A stretch of 64,000 bases of DNA from an uncultured Lewinella sp. (GCA_937873655.1 CALMYQ010000159.1:47245-111244); one strand, 5' to 3'. Counted from the first letter of the stretch, positions 45,809 through 55,586 are shown. Notes: generated from the sequence alone by a model not told the origin. Numbers and translations are program-made.

Positions 45809-48196
45809 TCACTCATCCCGCAAACTATCCACCGGGTTCATCAGCGCCGCCCGGATGCTCTGGTAGCTCACCGTGACCAGCGCGATCAGCAGGGCCGCAG
45901 CGGCCGTCAAGGCGAAGATCCACCAGCTCAGGTCGATCCGGTAGGCGAAGTTGTCCAGCCAGCGGCCCATGAAGTACCAGGCGGCGGGGATGGCCAGCAC
46001 CAGACCAGCGGCCACCAGCTTCAGGAAATCCCGGGACAACAGCCCGATGATGCCCGGCACCGATGCGCCCAGCACTTTCCGGATGCCGATCTCCTTGCTG
46101 CGTTGCTGCGCCATATAGGTCGACAAGCCGAATAACCCAAGGCAGGTGATCAGGATGGCGATCAGCGTGAACCACCGCACTACCCGCGCCGTATTGGCCT
46201 CCCGCTGGTGCAGGTTGTCGAATTGCTCGTCGAAGAAGTTGCAGGCAAACGGGAATTCGGGCTCGAATTTGCGCCACACTTCCGTCAACCCGGCCAGGGT
46301 CTCGTCCACCTGGGCGGCGTCCAGCTTGATCGAGAACTGCGAGAACCACGCGGGCTGCTTGAAGAAATACAGCGGCGAGATCTGCTCGTGCAGCGACCGG
46401 AAGTGGAAATCTTTCACCACGCCCAGCACGGGTCCGGCCGGGCGGCCGATGGCGGGCATGGCCATTTGCTGGTTCAGGGGGTCGTTCTCCGGGGAATCGC
46501 CCGTCCAGCCCAGTTGGCGGGCCGCTTCCTCGTTGATCAGATACCCGGCCGAGTCGGTGGGCATATCCTTCGAAAAGCCGCGCCCCGCAGCCAGTTCCAT
46601 GCCGTAGGTGCCGAGGAAGTCGTCGTCCACCACCAGGCAGCGCATGGCCGGCTGTTGGTTGGGGTCCACACCGACCGCCTGGTAGGGTATGCCGTAGTCG
46701 GTACCGCCCGGCCGGTTGGCGGAGAGGGACACGTCCAGCACACCCGGCACCTGCGCGAATTCCGCTTTCATGGCGTCGGCTTTGCGCCGGCTTTCCGGTC
46801 CCGCCATCGGCGCCACCAGGATTTGCTCCTTGTTGAATCCGAGGTTCTTGTGCTGGATATATTGCAACTGGTCGTTCACCGTGATGGCCGCCGTGATCAG
46901 CAGGCTCGCGATCAGGAACTGGAATACCACCAGCCCCTTGCGCAGCCAGGTATTGCCGGAATAGGCGGATTCGCCTTTGATGGCATTCTCGGGTTTGAAC
47001 GACGACAGCACAAAGGCGGGGTAAAACCCGGACAACAGGGCCGTGATCAGGGTGGCGGCCAGCAATCCGCCGGGCAACCACCCATTGTCCAGCCAGTTCA
47101 TCCGCAGGTTGGAACCCAGGATCAGGTTCAGCGACGGCAGCAACAACTTGGCGAGCGCAGCCGACAAAACGGCGCCGATCGTGCAGACCATCAGGGCCTC
47201 GCCCATGAATTTTTCGATCAGGCTCCACCGGGAAGCGCCCGTCACCTTCCGCACGCCCACTTCCCGCGCCCGGGCCGACGCCCTTGCGGTCGACAGGTTG
47301 ATGAAGTTGAGGGCCGCAATCACCAGGATCAGCAAGGCGATGGAGCCGAAAATATACACGTAGCGGATATCCGAATTGACGCTTAATTCCCGGAACAGGT
47401 TGGAGTGCAGGTGGATGCTCGTCAGGGGTTGCAGCAGCGGGTAGGTGGCCCTGGCGTTCTCCGCGTCGAGGTGGCCGTCCAGGATGCGGTCCATCTTTTT
47501 GGCGACGGTTTCCCGGGCGGCGCCCGGCTCCAGCAGCAAATAGGTATAGAACTGGTTCCAGCGCACCCAGTCGAGCAGGTCCGGATGCGTGTACGACGAC
47601 ATGGAAGCCAGGAACGTGAAATTGAAATGCGAATTTTCCGGAATGGCCGGCATCACCCCGGTGACGGTGTACTGGGGCCCGTTGTCCAGCCGGATGACCT
47701 GCCCCATGGGGTCCCGGTCGCCGAAACAGCGCTCCGCCAGCGGCTCGGTCAGGATGATGCTGTTGGGCCTGGTCAGCGCCTGGTAGGGGTCGCCCTCGCT
47801 GAGCCGCCAACTGAACACATCGAATACCGTCGAATCGGCGAACAGCCCGCCTTCCTGGTAAAACCTTTCGTCGCCCACCTGCACCAGCGCTTCCCCGTAC
47901 GACAAAAACCGGCACACCCGCTCCACCTCCGGGATATCCGACCTGGCCGCCTCCCCCCAATTGAAGGTCACCTTGGCGATGCCGTTCTCAAAGGAAGCGC
48001 CGTCCACCTTGGCCGCCATCCGCACGATGCGGTCCTTTTTGGCGTGGTACTGGTCGTGGCTGAGTTCGAAGTGCACATACGTCCCGATGAGCAGGCAGCA
48101 GGTAAAGCCCAGGGTAAGGCCGAGGATGTTGATGAGCGTATACCCGCCCTGCCGGATCAGGCTGCGGAGGGTGATCTTGAGGGAATGGATGAACAT
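45809..48196 (-). CDS. FtsX/MacB-type ABC transporter permease
   Basis: A 795-residue permease in its own transcription unit. The ATG at 48196 gives MFIHSLKITLRSLIRQGGYT, the family start; the longer frame to 48223 would overlap the promoter. Visible features are a first FtsX half with ARAREVGVRKVTGASR, a second with QQRSKEIGIRKVLGAS, and the end NPVDSLRDE. GC content is higher than in its relatives, and an antisense frame is open over almost the full length. A sigma-54-like promoter and tandem activator sites lie upstream. Confidence 0.9.
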   Translation of the reverse strand: MFIHSLKITLRSLIRQGGYTLINILGLTLGFTCCLLIGTYVHFELSHDQYHAKKDRIVRMAAKVDGASFENGIAKVTFNWGEAARSDIPEVERVCRFLSYGEALVQVGDERFYQEGGLFADSTVFDVFSWRLSEGDPYQALTRPNSIILTEPLAERCFGDRDPMGQVIRLDNGPQYTVTGVMPAIPENSHFNFTFLASMSSYTHPDLLDWVRWNQFYTYLLLEPGAARETVAKKMDRILDGHLDAENARATYPLLQPLTSIHLHSNLFRELSVNSDIRYVYIFGSIALLILVIAALNFINLSTARASARAREVGVRKVTGASRWSLIEKFMGEALMVCTIGAVLSAALAKLLLPSLNLILGSNLRMNWLDNGWLPGGLLAATLITALLSGFYPAFVLSSFKPENAIKGESAYSGNTWLRKGLVVFQFLIASLLITAAITVNDQLQYIQHKNLGFNKEQILVAPMAGPESRRKADAMKAEFAQVPGVLDVSLSANRPGGTDYGIPYQAVGVDPNQQPAMRCLVVDDDFLGTYGMELAAGRGFSKDMPTDSAGYLINEEAARQLGWTGDSPENDPLNQQMAMPAIGRPAGPVLGVVKDFHFRSLHEQISPLYFFKQPAWFSQFSIKLDAAQVDETLAGLTEVWRKFEPEFPFACNFFDEQFDNLHQREANTARVVRWFTLIAILITCLGLFGLSTYMAQQRSKEIGIRKVLGASVPGIIGLLSRDFLKLVAAGLVLAIPAAWYFMGRWLDNFAYRIDLSWWIFALTAAAALLIALVTVSYQSIRAALMNPVDSLRDE

Positions 48197-48219
48197 GGTC
48201 GGCGGTTTCGGAGATGGCC

Positions 48220-48234
48220 CCAATGATCATGCCA
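48220..48234 (-). promoter_or_regulatory. Sigma-54-like promoter element
   Basis: TGGCATGATCATTGG on the minus strand fits TGGCAY-N5-TTGC except for the last base. It lies 24 bases before the permease start codon and 55 bp from the upstream palindromes, the same spacing as before the gene at 60976. Confidence 0.6.
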
Positions 48235-48288
48235 TTTGCACAACTATTTGAATATCAATCAATAAAAATAAAAATCCATGCGCAAAAG

Positions 48289-48325
48289 TGTACGATTTTG
48301 GACAGGATGTGTGCGGTTTTGGACG
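48289..48325. promoter_or_regulatory. Tandem activator sites (UAS), 21 bp apart
   Basis: TGTACGATTTTGGACA (48289-48304) and TGTGCGGTTTTGGACG (48310-48325), each an imperfect TGTnCG-N4-CGnACA palindrome, separated by five bases. They are in the same arrangement as at 10221, 58476 and 61127. Confidence 0.7.
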
Positions 48326-48434
48326 GCCGGCTTGCGAAACTTTGAGCGTTTCGTAAGCCTCCTCAGCCCAGCAGGGTTAGGAAGCCTTGGAGGTTAACTG
48401 ACAGGATTACGAAACCCCGGAGGTTTCGCAATCC

Positions 48435-50198
48435 CTACCGCAACAAAAACACCACCCCCTTCTTCTCCACCTCCGCCCCGCTCTCCTGCGTCAGTTGCAG
48501 GCGGTACAAATACACCCCTTGCGGCAACGGCCGCCCTTTGTGCCGCCCGTCCCAGCCGTCGGACAGGGACTTGCTCTCGAACAGCAATCCGCCCCAGCGG
48601 TCGTAGATGGACAGGGAATAGGACGCCGGGACGCCGAACTGCACCACCGGCCGGAATACGCGGTTCTTGCCGTCGGGGGCGAAGGCATTGGGTAGGAAAA
48701 CCTCAGGCGTTTGGGACAGGCAGACAGTATTGGACCGGGAGACGAATACGCGTTCTGCACCCGATTCCAGGACGATCGTGCCTTCGGCCTCTACGTAATA
48801 ACACGCATTGCGCAAGGCCGTATTCGACAGGTCGATCAGGTCTTCAAATGATCTTTCGTTCGCTGCCGTGGAGGCGATCTCCTCCGTTGAGCCGTTCTCA
48901 TCGATGCGGTAAAGCCGGTACTGGGTTACATTGCCCGTATAGGCCGTCCAGTCCAGTTGGTTGCGGCTGCTGCCGTTGTTGGCGCCCGTCAGGAAGATGG
49001 TCTTCACTTCATTCGACGACACGGATTTGCCGCAGGCGTCTTCTGTCTGTATCTGGTAGGTTACCGGACCGGCAGCGGGCAGCGCGTCCGGATCGGAGAA
49101 CAGGTTTTCCGGCGTCCGCGGGGCGTCCGGGTCAATGGTAAAGGCTGAGGTGAACCCCTCGCCGGGGTTGCTCCGTTGGATCGAGCCTTCGGCAAGGTCC
49201 GCCGTGGTGTCCCAGAACCAGCGCACGTCCACCTGGTTGTCGCCGGTCACGGTCGCTTCCAGGATGGTCAGTTCGCGCACGGGTTGGAAGACCTCCAGGT
49301 CCTGGCAGGCGATGTTCGACCGCGACGTGTACATACCGCCCAGCTGGATCGCCTGGATATAAAAACAATAAGTGTCGCCGTCGCGGACATCCGTAAAAGT
49401 ATAGGATGGATTGGCCGAGCTGCCGTCCAGCGCAAATGCCCCGCCGTTGGCGCTCACCCAGACCTCGTAGCGGTCCACACCCTCATTCCAGCCGCGGTAG
49501 GTCGTCCAGGTCAGCTCCATGGTCTGATCGCAGGGGTTTACCGTGCCGGTTTCCAGGAAAATGGTCTGGTGGGGCGGCGGCACCAGGCTGGCGTTGCCGC
49601 ATTGGTCGATGGCCGTCACAAAATAGGTCTCCGGGCGTTCGTCGGGTTTGGCCATCGGGTCGGCATCCAGAAAGGTATTGCCGGCAAAGACGGTGTCCAG
49701 GATGGTCGTCCCGGAGGCATTTTGCCGGGATATGATATAGCCGATGACTTCCGGCGACGGGCTAAGCTCCCAGCTTACCTCAACGCTGTTATCGGCATTT
49801 ACGGTGACGTAGTGCAGGGGACTGCTCTCGGGTATGAGGTTGTCCAGCGTATCCGATTGCAAGGGCGGCTGACCCGGACAATCGTACTGGCTTTGCATGT
49901 AGTAATACCAGGTCTGGCCCTGGCCCGCAGGATTGAAATACCGGGTCTCCGCCGGGTCCGTGATGGTGGCCATCAGGCTGTAAGGCCCGCCCGGGTTCTG
50001 ACTGGCAAAGACCTGGTACGAAATAAACGGCCCGCAATTGTTCACCGGCAATTCCCAAACCAGCGTATCATTGGTGACGCAAATAAAATCCGGCGCCGCA
50101 ATTTGCGCTTTCAGCCCTGAAGTCGCCGCCGCCATAGCCAGCATCAACACAAGGGCGTAACCTGTTCGGGGTATCCACCTGACATAGAAAAACTTCAT
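48435..50198 (-). CDS. Secreted protein with fibronectin-like repeats and a T9SS type-B sorting domain
   Basis: A 587-residue exported protein. After a signal peptide (MKFFYVRWIPRTGYALVLML to about residue 32) come several beta-rich repeats of about 90-100 residues that resemble fibronectin type III modules: WELPVNNCGPFISYQVFAS, VSWELSPSPEVIGYIISRQN, LTWTTYRGWNEGVDRYEVWV, LDWTAYTGNVTQYRLYRIDE. The C-terminal 85 residues, VFLPNAFAPDGKNRVFRPVV, YSLSIYDRWGGLLFES and GRPLPQGVYLYRLQLT, are a type-B (gliding-motility-associated) T9SS sorting domain. It is therefore secreted through T9SS, probably as an adhesin or surface protein. It starts 44 bases after the upstream lipoprotein gene stop. Confidence 0.88.
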   Translation of the reverse strand: MKFFYVRWIPRTGYALVLMLAMAAATSGLKAQIAAPDFICVTNDTLVWELPVNNCGPFISYQVFASQNPGGPYSLMATITDPAETRYFNPAGQGQTWYYYMQSQYDCPGQPPLQSDTLDNLIPESSPLHYVTVNADNSVEVSWELSPSPEVIGYIISRQNASGTTILDTVFAGNTFLDADPMAKPDERPETYFVTAIDQCGNASLVPPPHQTIFLETGTVNPCDQTMELTWTTYRGWNEGVDRYEVWVSANGGAFALDGSSANPSYTFTDVRDGDTYCFYIQAIQLGGMYTSRSNIACQDLEVFQPVRELTILEATVTGDNQVDVRWFWDTTADLAEGSIQRSNPGEGFTSAFTIDPDAPRTPENLFSDPDALPAAGPVTYQIQTEDACGKSVSSNEVKTIFLTGANNGSSRNQLDWTAYTGNVTQYRLYRIDENGSTEEIASTAANERSFEDLIDLSNTALRNACYYVEAEGTIVLESGAERVFVSRSNTVCLSQTPEVFLPNAFAPDGKNRVFRPVVQFGVPASYSLSIYDRWGGLLFESKSLSDGWDGRHKGRPLPQGVYLYRLQLTQESGAEVEKKGVVFLLR

Positions 50199-50242
50199 CC
50201 TTTATTGATTTTGTCCGGACGGCGCCGTACCTGCAAATTCGC

Positions 50243-50998
50243 TTATTCCGTTGAACCGGCCGGCCCATCCCCCAGCAATTTCACCAGCTCCTCCATATCG
50301 TACCGGTCGTACAATTGGTAAGCTACCCGCTGCCGGCCCAGTTGTTTTTCAAAATAAACCAGCCCCAGCCCCCTGGCGTACAGCTCGTAGCCGTCCGTTT
50401 CCGGTTCTAAAACGCCCTGGTCGGCAATTTCGTCTTCAATGGCCTCCTTAACCTTGAATTTTACGCAGGGTATGGTCTTGCCCATGACCTGAACGGTCGT
50501 ATCGCCCATATAATACCGGTTCTTGATCACCGTAATGGAATGTTTCACGCTATCCGACGGCAATTCGAAGCGGACTTTGTACAGGAACAAGCTGCTGGAA
50601 TCCTTCACCTCGAACGGGAACGAATTGCCCGCCAGCACCTCCGCCTTCAGGGGTTGGGCCTTACCGGTAGAATCCTGCATGTACAGGTAGAGCTCCGCCA
50701 GCAACATGCCGTTGGAGACGGCCTCTTCCCTGACCAACTGCAGCGGCTCAAGGCTTTGCTCATAATAAGTGCCGGTCAGAAAAATGCCCTCCGGCTGGAA
50801 AAAGGAACGGTAATACCAATAAACCGGCCCCAACCGTTCGCTCCCGACGGCCCGGTATTCGTAAACCAACCCCTCCTTCAGGTCCCGGATCGGGAAATAA
50901 TAGTCGCGGATATCCTTTTTGCCGTCCCCGCACGCTGTGACCAATGAGAGCAACGTCAGTCCAGTCCAGATCCGGCTCAGGTTTATGGCAGTTCGCAT
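50243..50998 (-). CDS. Lipoprotein of unknown function
   Basis: A 251-residue lipoprotein with a signal that ends in the lipobox LVTAC. The ATG at 50998 is chosen; the ATG at 51010 would add four residues. The mature part is beta-rich and has the segments YYFPIRDLKEGLVYEYRAVG, YLYMQDSTGKAQPLKAEVLA and ELYARGLGLVYFEKQLG, with no recognised domain. The last segment resembles the end of periplasmic proteins whose reading depends on an intact C-terminus, but no function can be given. It precedes the T9SS protein and may be cotranscribed with it. Confidence 0.65.
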   Translation of the reverse strand: MRTAINLSRIWTGLTLLSLVTACGDGKKDIRDYYFPIRDLKEGLVYEYRAVGSERLGPVYWYYRSFFQPEGIFLTGTYYEQSLEPLQLVREEAVSNGMLLAELYLYMQDSTGKAQPLKAEVLAGNSFPFEVKDSSSLFLYKVRFELPSDSVKHSITVIKNRYYMGDTTVQVMGKTIPCVKFKVKEAIEDEIADQGVLEPETDGYELYARGLGLVYFEKQLGRQRVAYQLYDRYDMEELVKLLGDGPAGSTE

Positions 50999-51162
50999 GA
51001 AACAGTACATTTTATTGTGAAACGGAAAAACCTGTTAAAGTTGCATGTTGTTTAAAAAATACGCCATTTTGTCATAAACCGCTGATTTGGTACGGTTGTG
51101 GCTAGGTGGAATGGGGATCTGCAATTATCTGTTTTCATCCGCTATAAACCGCAGCGATATAT

Positions 51163-51170
51163 TATCTTTG
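51163..51170 (+). promoter_or_regulatory. Bacteroidota -7 promoter box of secA
   Basis: TATCTTTG followed by CAGGCCC matches the TAnnTTTG box and lies 38 bases before the secA start codon. No good -33 TTTG is found at the usual distance. Confidence 0.5.
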
Positions 51171-51208
51171 CAGGCCCAATTGAATGATTCTTCGCAAAGA
51201 AAAAAGAT

Positions 51209-54200
51209 ATGTTCAAATCTATCGGTTCTTCCATTAAAAAATTATTCGGCACAAAATACGAACGGGACGTTGCAGGATATACGCCGCTCGTGGATGAGGC
51301 CAACATCCAGTTCGAACGGCTGCGCGAACTCAGCAACGATGAACTGCGGAGCAAAACCCTCGAGTTCCGCGAACGCATCGCCGAATTCCTGTCGGAAATA
51401 GACGCGGATACCGACTCCATCAAGGCGCAGGCCGAAGCCGAAGAGGATATCCTCGAAAAGGAAGCCCTCTTCAACGAATTGGATAAACTCCGTGAAGAAC
51501 GGGACAAGCAGCTCGAAGTCGTCCTGATGGAAATCCTTCCGGCAGCTTTCGCCGTCGTCAAGGAGACCGCCAGACGATTCACGGAAAACAAGACCCTGAC
51601 CGTAACGGCCACCGAACACGACCGCAACCTCGCCGCCCGGCCCGGCAAATCCTACGTCAAAATAGAAGGAGACAAAGCGATCTGGCACAACAGCTGGGTA
51701 GCAGCCGGCGGTGAGATCACCTGGAATATGGTCCACTACGATGTTCAGCTGATCGGCGGCATGGCCCTCCATGAAGGCAAGATCGCGGAAATGGCAACCG
51801 GTGAAGGTAAGACCCTTGTGGCTACCCTCCCGGCATACCTGAACGGGCTTTCCGGGCAAGGCGTCCACATCATCACCGTCAACGATTACCTCGCCCGCAG
51901 GGACAGCGAATGGGTAGGCCCCATTTTTGAATTCCTCTTCCTGACCGTGGATTGCATCGACAAATACCGGCCGCACTCCACCGAGCGCCGCAACGCCTAC
52001 CTGTGCGACATCACCTACGGCACCAACAACGAATTCGGCTTTGATTACCTCCGCGACAATATGGTCCGCTCCATGGAGGAAATGGTGCAACGCAAACACC
52101 ATTATGCCATGGTCGATGAGGTAGACTCCGTGCTCGTCGACGACGCCCGGACGCCGCTGATCATCTCCGGACCAGTCTCGCAAGGCGCCGACGACCAGGA
52201 TTATATCGAGCTCAAACCCCAGGTGGAACGCCTGATGGCCGCCCAGCAAAAACTGGTCACCGGCTTCCTCAGTGAAGGCAAGAAACTGTTCGACCAGGGT
52301 AAAACCGGCTACCAGGAAGGCGAAGCCGGCATGGCCCTGCTGCGCGCTTACCGCGGCTTGCCCAAATACCGCCCCCTCATCAAGTTTATGAGCGAAGAGG
52401 GTGTGAAGGTTCACGTCCAGAAAGCTGAGAATCACTACATGCAGGAGCAATCCAAGAACATGCACATCGCCGATGCGCCCCTGTATTTTGTGATCGATGA
52501 GAAAAACCGCAACGTCGAACTGACGGAACTCGGCGTAGAACAGCTTTCCAAAGGCAATGAGGACCCCAGCTTCTACGTCATGCCGGACGTCGCCACCCGA
52601 ATGGTGGAAATCGACAATGACGCCAAATTGAGCAAGGCGGAAAAAGAAGAGGCCAAGAACCGGCTGTCCCAGGATTTTGCCGTCAAATCGAAACGCCTCC
52701 ACGCCATCAGCCAGCTGCTCAAAGCCTATACCCTGTTCGAACGCGATGATGAATACGTGGTCATCGACGGCCAGGTCAAGATCGTGGACGAGCAAACGGG
52801 CCGGATGATGGAAGGCCGCCGCTATTCCGACGGTCTGCACCAGGCGCTCGAAGCCAAGGAAAATGTCAAGGTCGGTGAAATTACCCAGACCTACGCCACC
52901 GTCACCCTGCAGAACTACTTCCGGATGTACCACAAACTGGCCGGTATGACGGGTACTGCTGAAACGGAAGCCAGCGAATTCTGGGATATCTACAAACTCG
53001 ACGTCGTCGTTATCCCCACCAATAGGCCGATTATTCGCCGGGACGAAGAAGACCTCGTCTTCAAAACCGAACGCGAGAAGTTCAATGCCGTCATCGATGA
53101 GATCGTCAACCTGAGCAACGCGGCCCGGCCCGTACTGGTCGGTACCACCTCTGTGGACATCTCCGAGAAACTGAGCCGCATGCTCAAACTGAAAGGCCTC
53201 GAACACAACGTCCTCAACGCCAAACAGCACCAGCGCGAAGCCGAGATCGTCGCCGAAGCCGGCCGACCGGGTAAAGTCACGATCGCAACCAACATGGCCG
53301 GCCGGGGTACCGACATCAAGATCACCGATGAGGTCAAAGCAGCCGGCGGTCTCGCCATTATCGGCACCGAACGGCACGAATCCCGCCGGATCGACCGCCA
53401 GCTTCGCGGACGCGCAGGCCGCCAGGGCGATCCCGGTACTTCGCAGTTCTACGTCTCGCTGGAAGATAAACTGATGCGCCTTTTCCAATCCGAACGCATC
53501 GCCTCTATCATGGACCGGATGGGCCACAAGGACGGCGAAGTCATTCAGCACTCCATGGTGACCCGCTCCATCGAAAGGGCCCAGAAAAAAGTGGAGGAAA
53601 ACAACTTCGGTATCCGGAAGCGACTGCTGGAATACGACGACGTCATGAACATCCAGCGGGAAGCCATCTATAAGAAAAGGAAGAACGCCGTTTCGGGAGA
53701 ACGTCTGGCCGTCGACCTCAACAATATGTTCGAGGCCATGATCGAAAACCTGGTCTTCAACCATAAAAAAGAAGGCAGCTTTGAAAGCTTCCGCCGCGAT
53801 GCCCTCGGCGTGATCGGCTTCGACCCGCAAATGGACGCCGCAGACTTCAAGGAAGGCCGAACGGAAGAAGTCGCCGATACCATCCTGGAACAGTTCAACG
53901 AGTTCTACCACCGGAAATTCCAGTCTATCTCCGATCTGGTCATGCCCCAGATCAGCCACGTATACGAAACCCAGCGCGAACGGTACAAACGCATCCTCAT
54001 TCCGTTCACCGACGGCAGCTCTCACCCGCTGCCCATCTCCGCCGAGATCGAAAAAGCCGTCAAGACCAAAGGGAAATCCATCACCCGCGATATCGAAAAA
54101 GCCGTTACCCTGGCCATCATCGACGACAAGTGGAAGGAACACCTCCGCTCGATGGACGAACTGAAGGACTCCGTTCAGGGCGCTTCCTTCGAACAAAAGG

Positions 54201-54526
54201 ACCCGCTGGTCATCTACAAGATGGAAGCCTATAACCTGTTCGAACAACTCGTCATGGACATCAACGAGTCGGTTACGGCTTACCTGGCCAAAGGCTCGCT
54301 GTTCATTCCCGAAGGACAGGAAGTGCAGCAGGCCCGCGAAGTGCCTACCGACCTGAGCCGCACCCGCACCAACCGGTCCGAAGACGCGGCGCGCAGGGCG
54401 GCTGAATCCGTCAGTCAGCGTTCCGCAAAACCGGAGACGTTCAGGCGGACAGAGGAAAAGATCGGCCGGAATGACCTTTGCCCCTGCGGCAGCGGCAAGA
54501 AGTACAAACACTGCCACGGGCGGTAG
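51209..54526 (+). CDS. secA: Preprotein translocase ATPase SecA
   Basis: A 1105-residue motor protein that pushes unfolded precursor proteins through SecYEG. Key parts are in the normal order: the N-terminal region (SIGSSIKKLFGTKYERDV), Walker A MATGEGKTLVATLPAYLNGL, the DEAD-type DEVDSVLVDDARTPLIISGP, TGTAETEASEFWDIYKLDVV (preprotein cross-linking region), NMAGRGTDIKITDE, and motif VI LRGRAGRQGDPGTSQFYVSL. The C-terminal zinc-binding tail is complete: RNDLCPCGSGKKYKHCHGR. It is longer than the E. coli protein (901 residues), as usual in Bacteroidota. A hairpin with a T-run follows. This gene supplies export capacity for the many secreted proteins in the window. Confidence 0.98.
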   Translation: MFKSIGSSIKKLFGTKYERDVAGYTPLVDEANIQFERLRELSNDELRSKTLEFRERIAEFLSEIDADTDSIKAQAEAEEDILEKEALFNELDKLREERDKQLEVVLMEILPAAFAVVKETARRFTENKTLTVTATEHDRNLAARPGKSYVKIEGDKAIWHNSWVAAGGEITWNMVHYDVQLIGGMALHEGKIAEMATGEGKTLVATLPAYLNGLSGQGVHIITVNDYLARRDSEWVGPIFEFLFLTVDCIDKYRPHSTERRNAYLCDITYGTNNEFGFDYLRDNMVRSMEEMVQRKHHYAMVDEVDSVLVDDARTPLIISGPVSQGADDQDYIELKPQVERLMAAQQKLVTGFLSEGKKLFDQGKTGYQEGEAGMALLRAYRGLPKYRPLIKFMSEEGVKVHVQKAENHYMQEQSKNMHIADAPLYFVIDEKNRNVELTELGVEQLSKGNEDPSFYVMPDVATRMVEIDNDAKLSKAEKEEAKNRLSQDFAVKSKRLHAISQLLKAYTLFERDDEYVVIDGQVKIVDEQTGRMMEGRRYSDGLHQALEAKENVKVGEITQTYATVTLQNYFRMYHKLAGMTGTAETEASEFWDIYKLDVVVIPTNRPIIRRDEEDLVFKTEREKFNAVIDEIVNLSNAARPVLVGTTSVDISEKLSRMLKLKGLEHNVLNAKQHQREAEIVAEAGRPGKVTIATNMAGRGTDIKITDEVKAAGGLAIIGTERHESRRIDRQLRGRAGRQGDPGTSQFYVSLEDKLMRLFQSERIASIMDRMGHKDGEVIQHSMVTRSIERAQKKVEENNFGIRKRLLEYDDVMNIQREAIYKKRKNAVSGERLAVDLNNMFEAMIENLVFNHKKEGSFESFRRDALGVIGFDPQMDAADFKEGRTEEVADTILEQFNEFYHRKFQSISDLVMPQISHVYETQRERYKRILIPFTDGSSHPLPISAEIEKAVKTKGKSITRDIEKAVTLAIIDDKWKEHLRSMDELKDSVQGASFEQKDPLVIYKMEAYNLFEQLVMDINESVTAYLAKGSLFIPEGQEVQQAREVPTDLSRTRTNRSEDAARRAAESVSQRSAKPETFRRTEEKIGRNDLCPCGSGKKYKHCHGR

Positions 54527-54605
54527 ATCGCACGGCAGGTGCGCCTGCCTGCGCTCTTGCGCCGTTTTGAAGCCGGTTTGCCCCGTGAGGATGGGTATCG
54601 GCAGG

Positions 54606-54645
54606 AAAAAGTGAAATTTTTTTAAAAAAATTTCACTTTTTTTTT
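54606..54645. terminator. Terminator-like perfect palindrome after secA
   Basis: AAAAAGTGAAATTTTTTT (54606-54623) and AAAAAAATTTCACTTTTT (54624-54641) are perfect complements without a loop gap, followed by more T residues to 54645. The 36-bp AT-rich palindrome with a T-tract 80 bases after the stop codon is a plausible intrinsic terminator, usable in both directions. Confidence 0.65.
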
Positions 54646-54784
54646 GCACCAAAAAATTTGGCCCGCCCCTCCGCCGCAAAAAGCTTATTGGATTTCACAA
54701 TATTTTTCCGCTTTTTTATTCGGAATCGTCAAAATTTGCCCAAACCAGTCCCCACGCATCACTATGTACAATAAAACTTTTTTC

Positions 54785-54816
54785 TTTGAAAATCAGTAAT
54801 ATATATACTAAATTTG
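54785..54816 (+). promoter_or_regulatory. Bacteroidota-type promoter of the CBM48 gene
   Basis: TTTG (54785-54788) and TAAATTTG (54809-54816) match the -33 and -7 boxes of the Bacteroidota primary sigma factor with a 20-base spacer. Transcription would start near 54822, leaving a 56-base leader before the start codon. The match is the clearest in the window, consistent with strong expression. Confidence 0.68.
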
Positions 54817-54877
54817 CCCCGGATTTCGTCGTTAGTGTAAAAAAGACACTTAGCATCATCCACTTAAACCTGAAAAA

Positions 54878-55432
54878 ATGCTTAAAAAACAGTATCTCAA
54901 AGACAAGCCCGCATGCAAAGTAACCTTCGTTCTGCCGAAAGCTGCAGTTAACGGCGCAAAGGAAGTACGCGTGCTGGGTACCTTCAACGATTGGACCTGG
55001 AGCACCGGCACCCCGATGGCTTTCAAGAAATCAACCCTCGAAGCGGTTGTTGAACTGGAAGCAGGTCGCCAATACGAATTCCGCTACCTGATCGACAATA
55101 CCACCTGGATCACCGACGGCGAAGCTGACGGTTATATCCCGACCCCGTTCGGCGTAGACAACGCTGTTGTTGCCCTCGAACCGGTTGCGGTCAAGGCAAA
55201 AGCGGAAAAGAAAGCGCCGGCAGCCAAAAAAGAACCTGCCGTGAAAAAGGAGCCTGTTGCCAAGAAAGCCCCGGCCGCTAAAAAAGCGCCCGTTGCCAAG
55301 AAGGCTGCAGTTGCTGCCGAACCGGTCAAGAAGGCCGCTGCACCTGCTAAGAAAGCAGCAGCCAAAGCTACCGCAGCTCCGGCTGCCACTGTTAAGAAGA
55401 CGGATAGTGTGAAAAAAGGCGGCAAAAAGTAA
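54878..55432 (+). CDS. CBM48 (glycogen-binding-like) protein with a histone-H1-like tail
   Basis: A 184-residue cytoplasmic protein. The first 105 residues form a CBM48/isoamylase-type early set: CKVTFVLPKAAVNGAKEVRV, LGTFNDWTWSTGTPM, YEFRYLIDNTTWITDGEADG and YIPTPFGVDNAVV. The W-N-x-W region and the G-x-Y-x-F-R-Y-x-x-D segment are the usual glycan-contact parts. The last 75 residues are a repetitive Ala/Lys/Pro tail (KKAPAAKK, KKEPVAKK and similar), like the C-terminus of histone H1. One half may bind a glucan and the other nucleic acid or another anion; which partner is real is not known. It has its own promoter and terminator. Confidence 0.82.
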   Translation: MLKKQYLKDKPACKVTFVLPKAAVNGAKEVRVLGTFNDWTWSTGTPMAFKKSTLEAVVELEAGRQYEFRYLIDNTTWITDGEADGYIPTPFGVDNAVVALEPVAVKAKAEKKAPAAKKEPAVKKEPVAKKAPAAKKAPVAKKAAVAAEPVKKAAAPAKKAAAKATAAPAATVKKTDSVKKGGKK

Positions 55433-55544
55433 CCAGCATCGCGGATCAACTTTCGCAACTCCGGTTTCCGTCCGGGTTTTGTCCGCAAAATCCAATCGGA
55501 AGCCCGGTGTAATCCCATGGGGAAAGCCGCTATATTAGCAACTG

Positions 55545-55586
55545 AAAGGGCCATTTCCGGATGACTTCGGGAATGGCCCTTTTTTA
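55545..55586 (+). terminator. Intrinsic terminator of the CBM48 gene
   Basis: AAAGGGCCATTTCC (55545-55558) pairs with GGGAATGGCCCTTT (55569-55582) with one bulge, loop GGATGACTTC, followed by a T-run to 55586. It lies 113 bases after the stop codon. AT-rich DNA with the dispersed TTTACATTTTGCATT motif fills the rest of the gap to 55673. Confidence 0.85.

Noticed and set aside
45825..47960. A 711-codon frame in another phase of the permease at 45809
   Set aside because: Gly/Arg/Pro-rich translation without any motif; the permease frame carries every family motif.
51242..54679. A 1145-codon open frame antisense to secA
   Set aside because: It is the mirror of a GC-rich, strongly coding gene; the translation has no family character, and SecA is certain.
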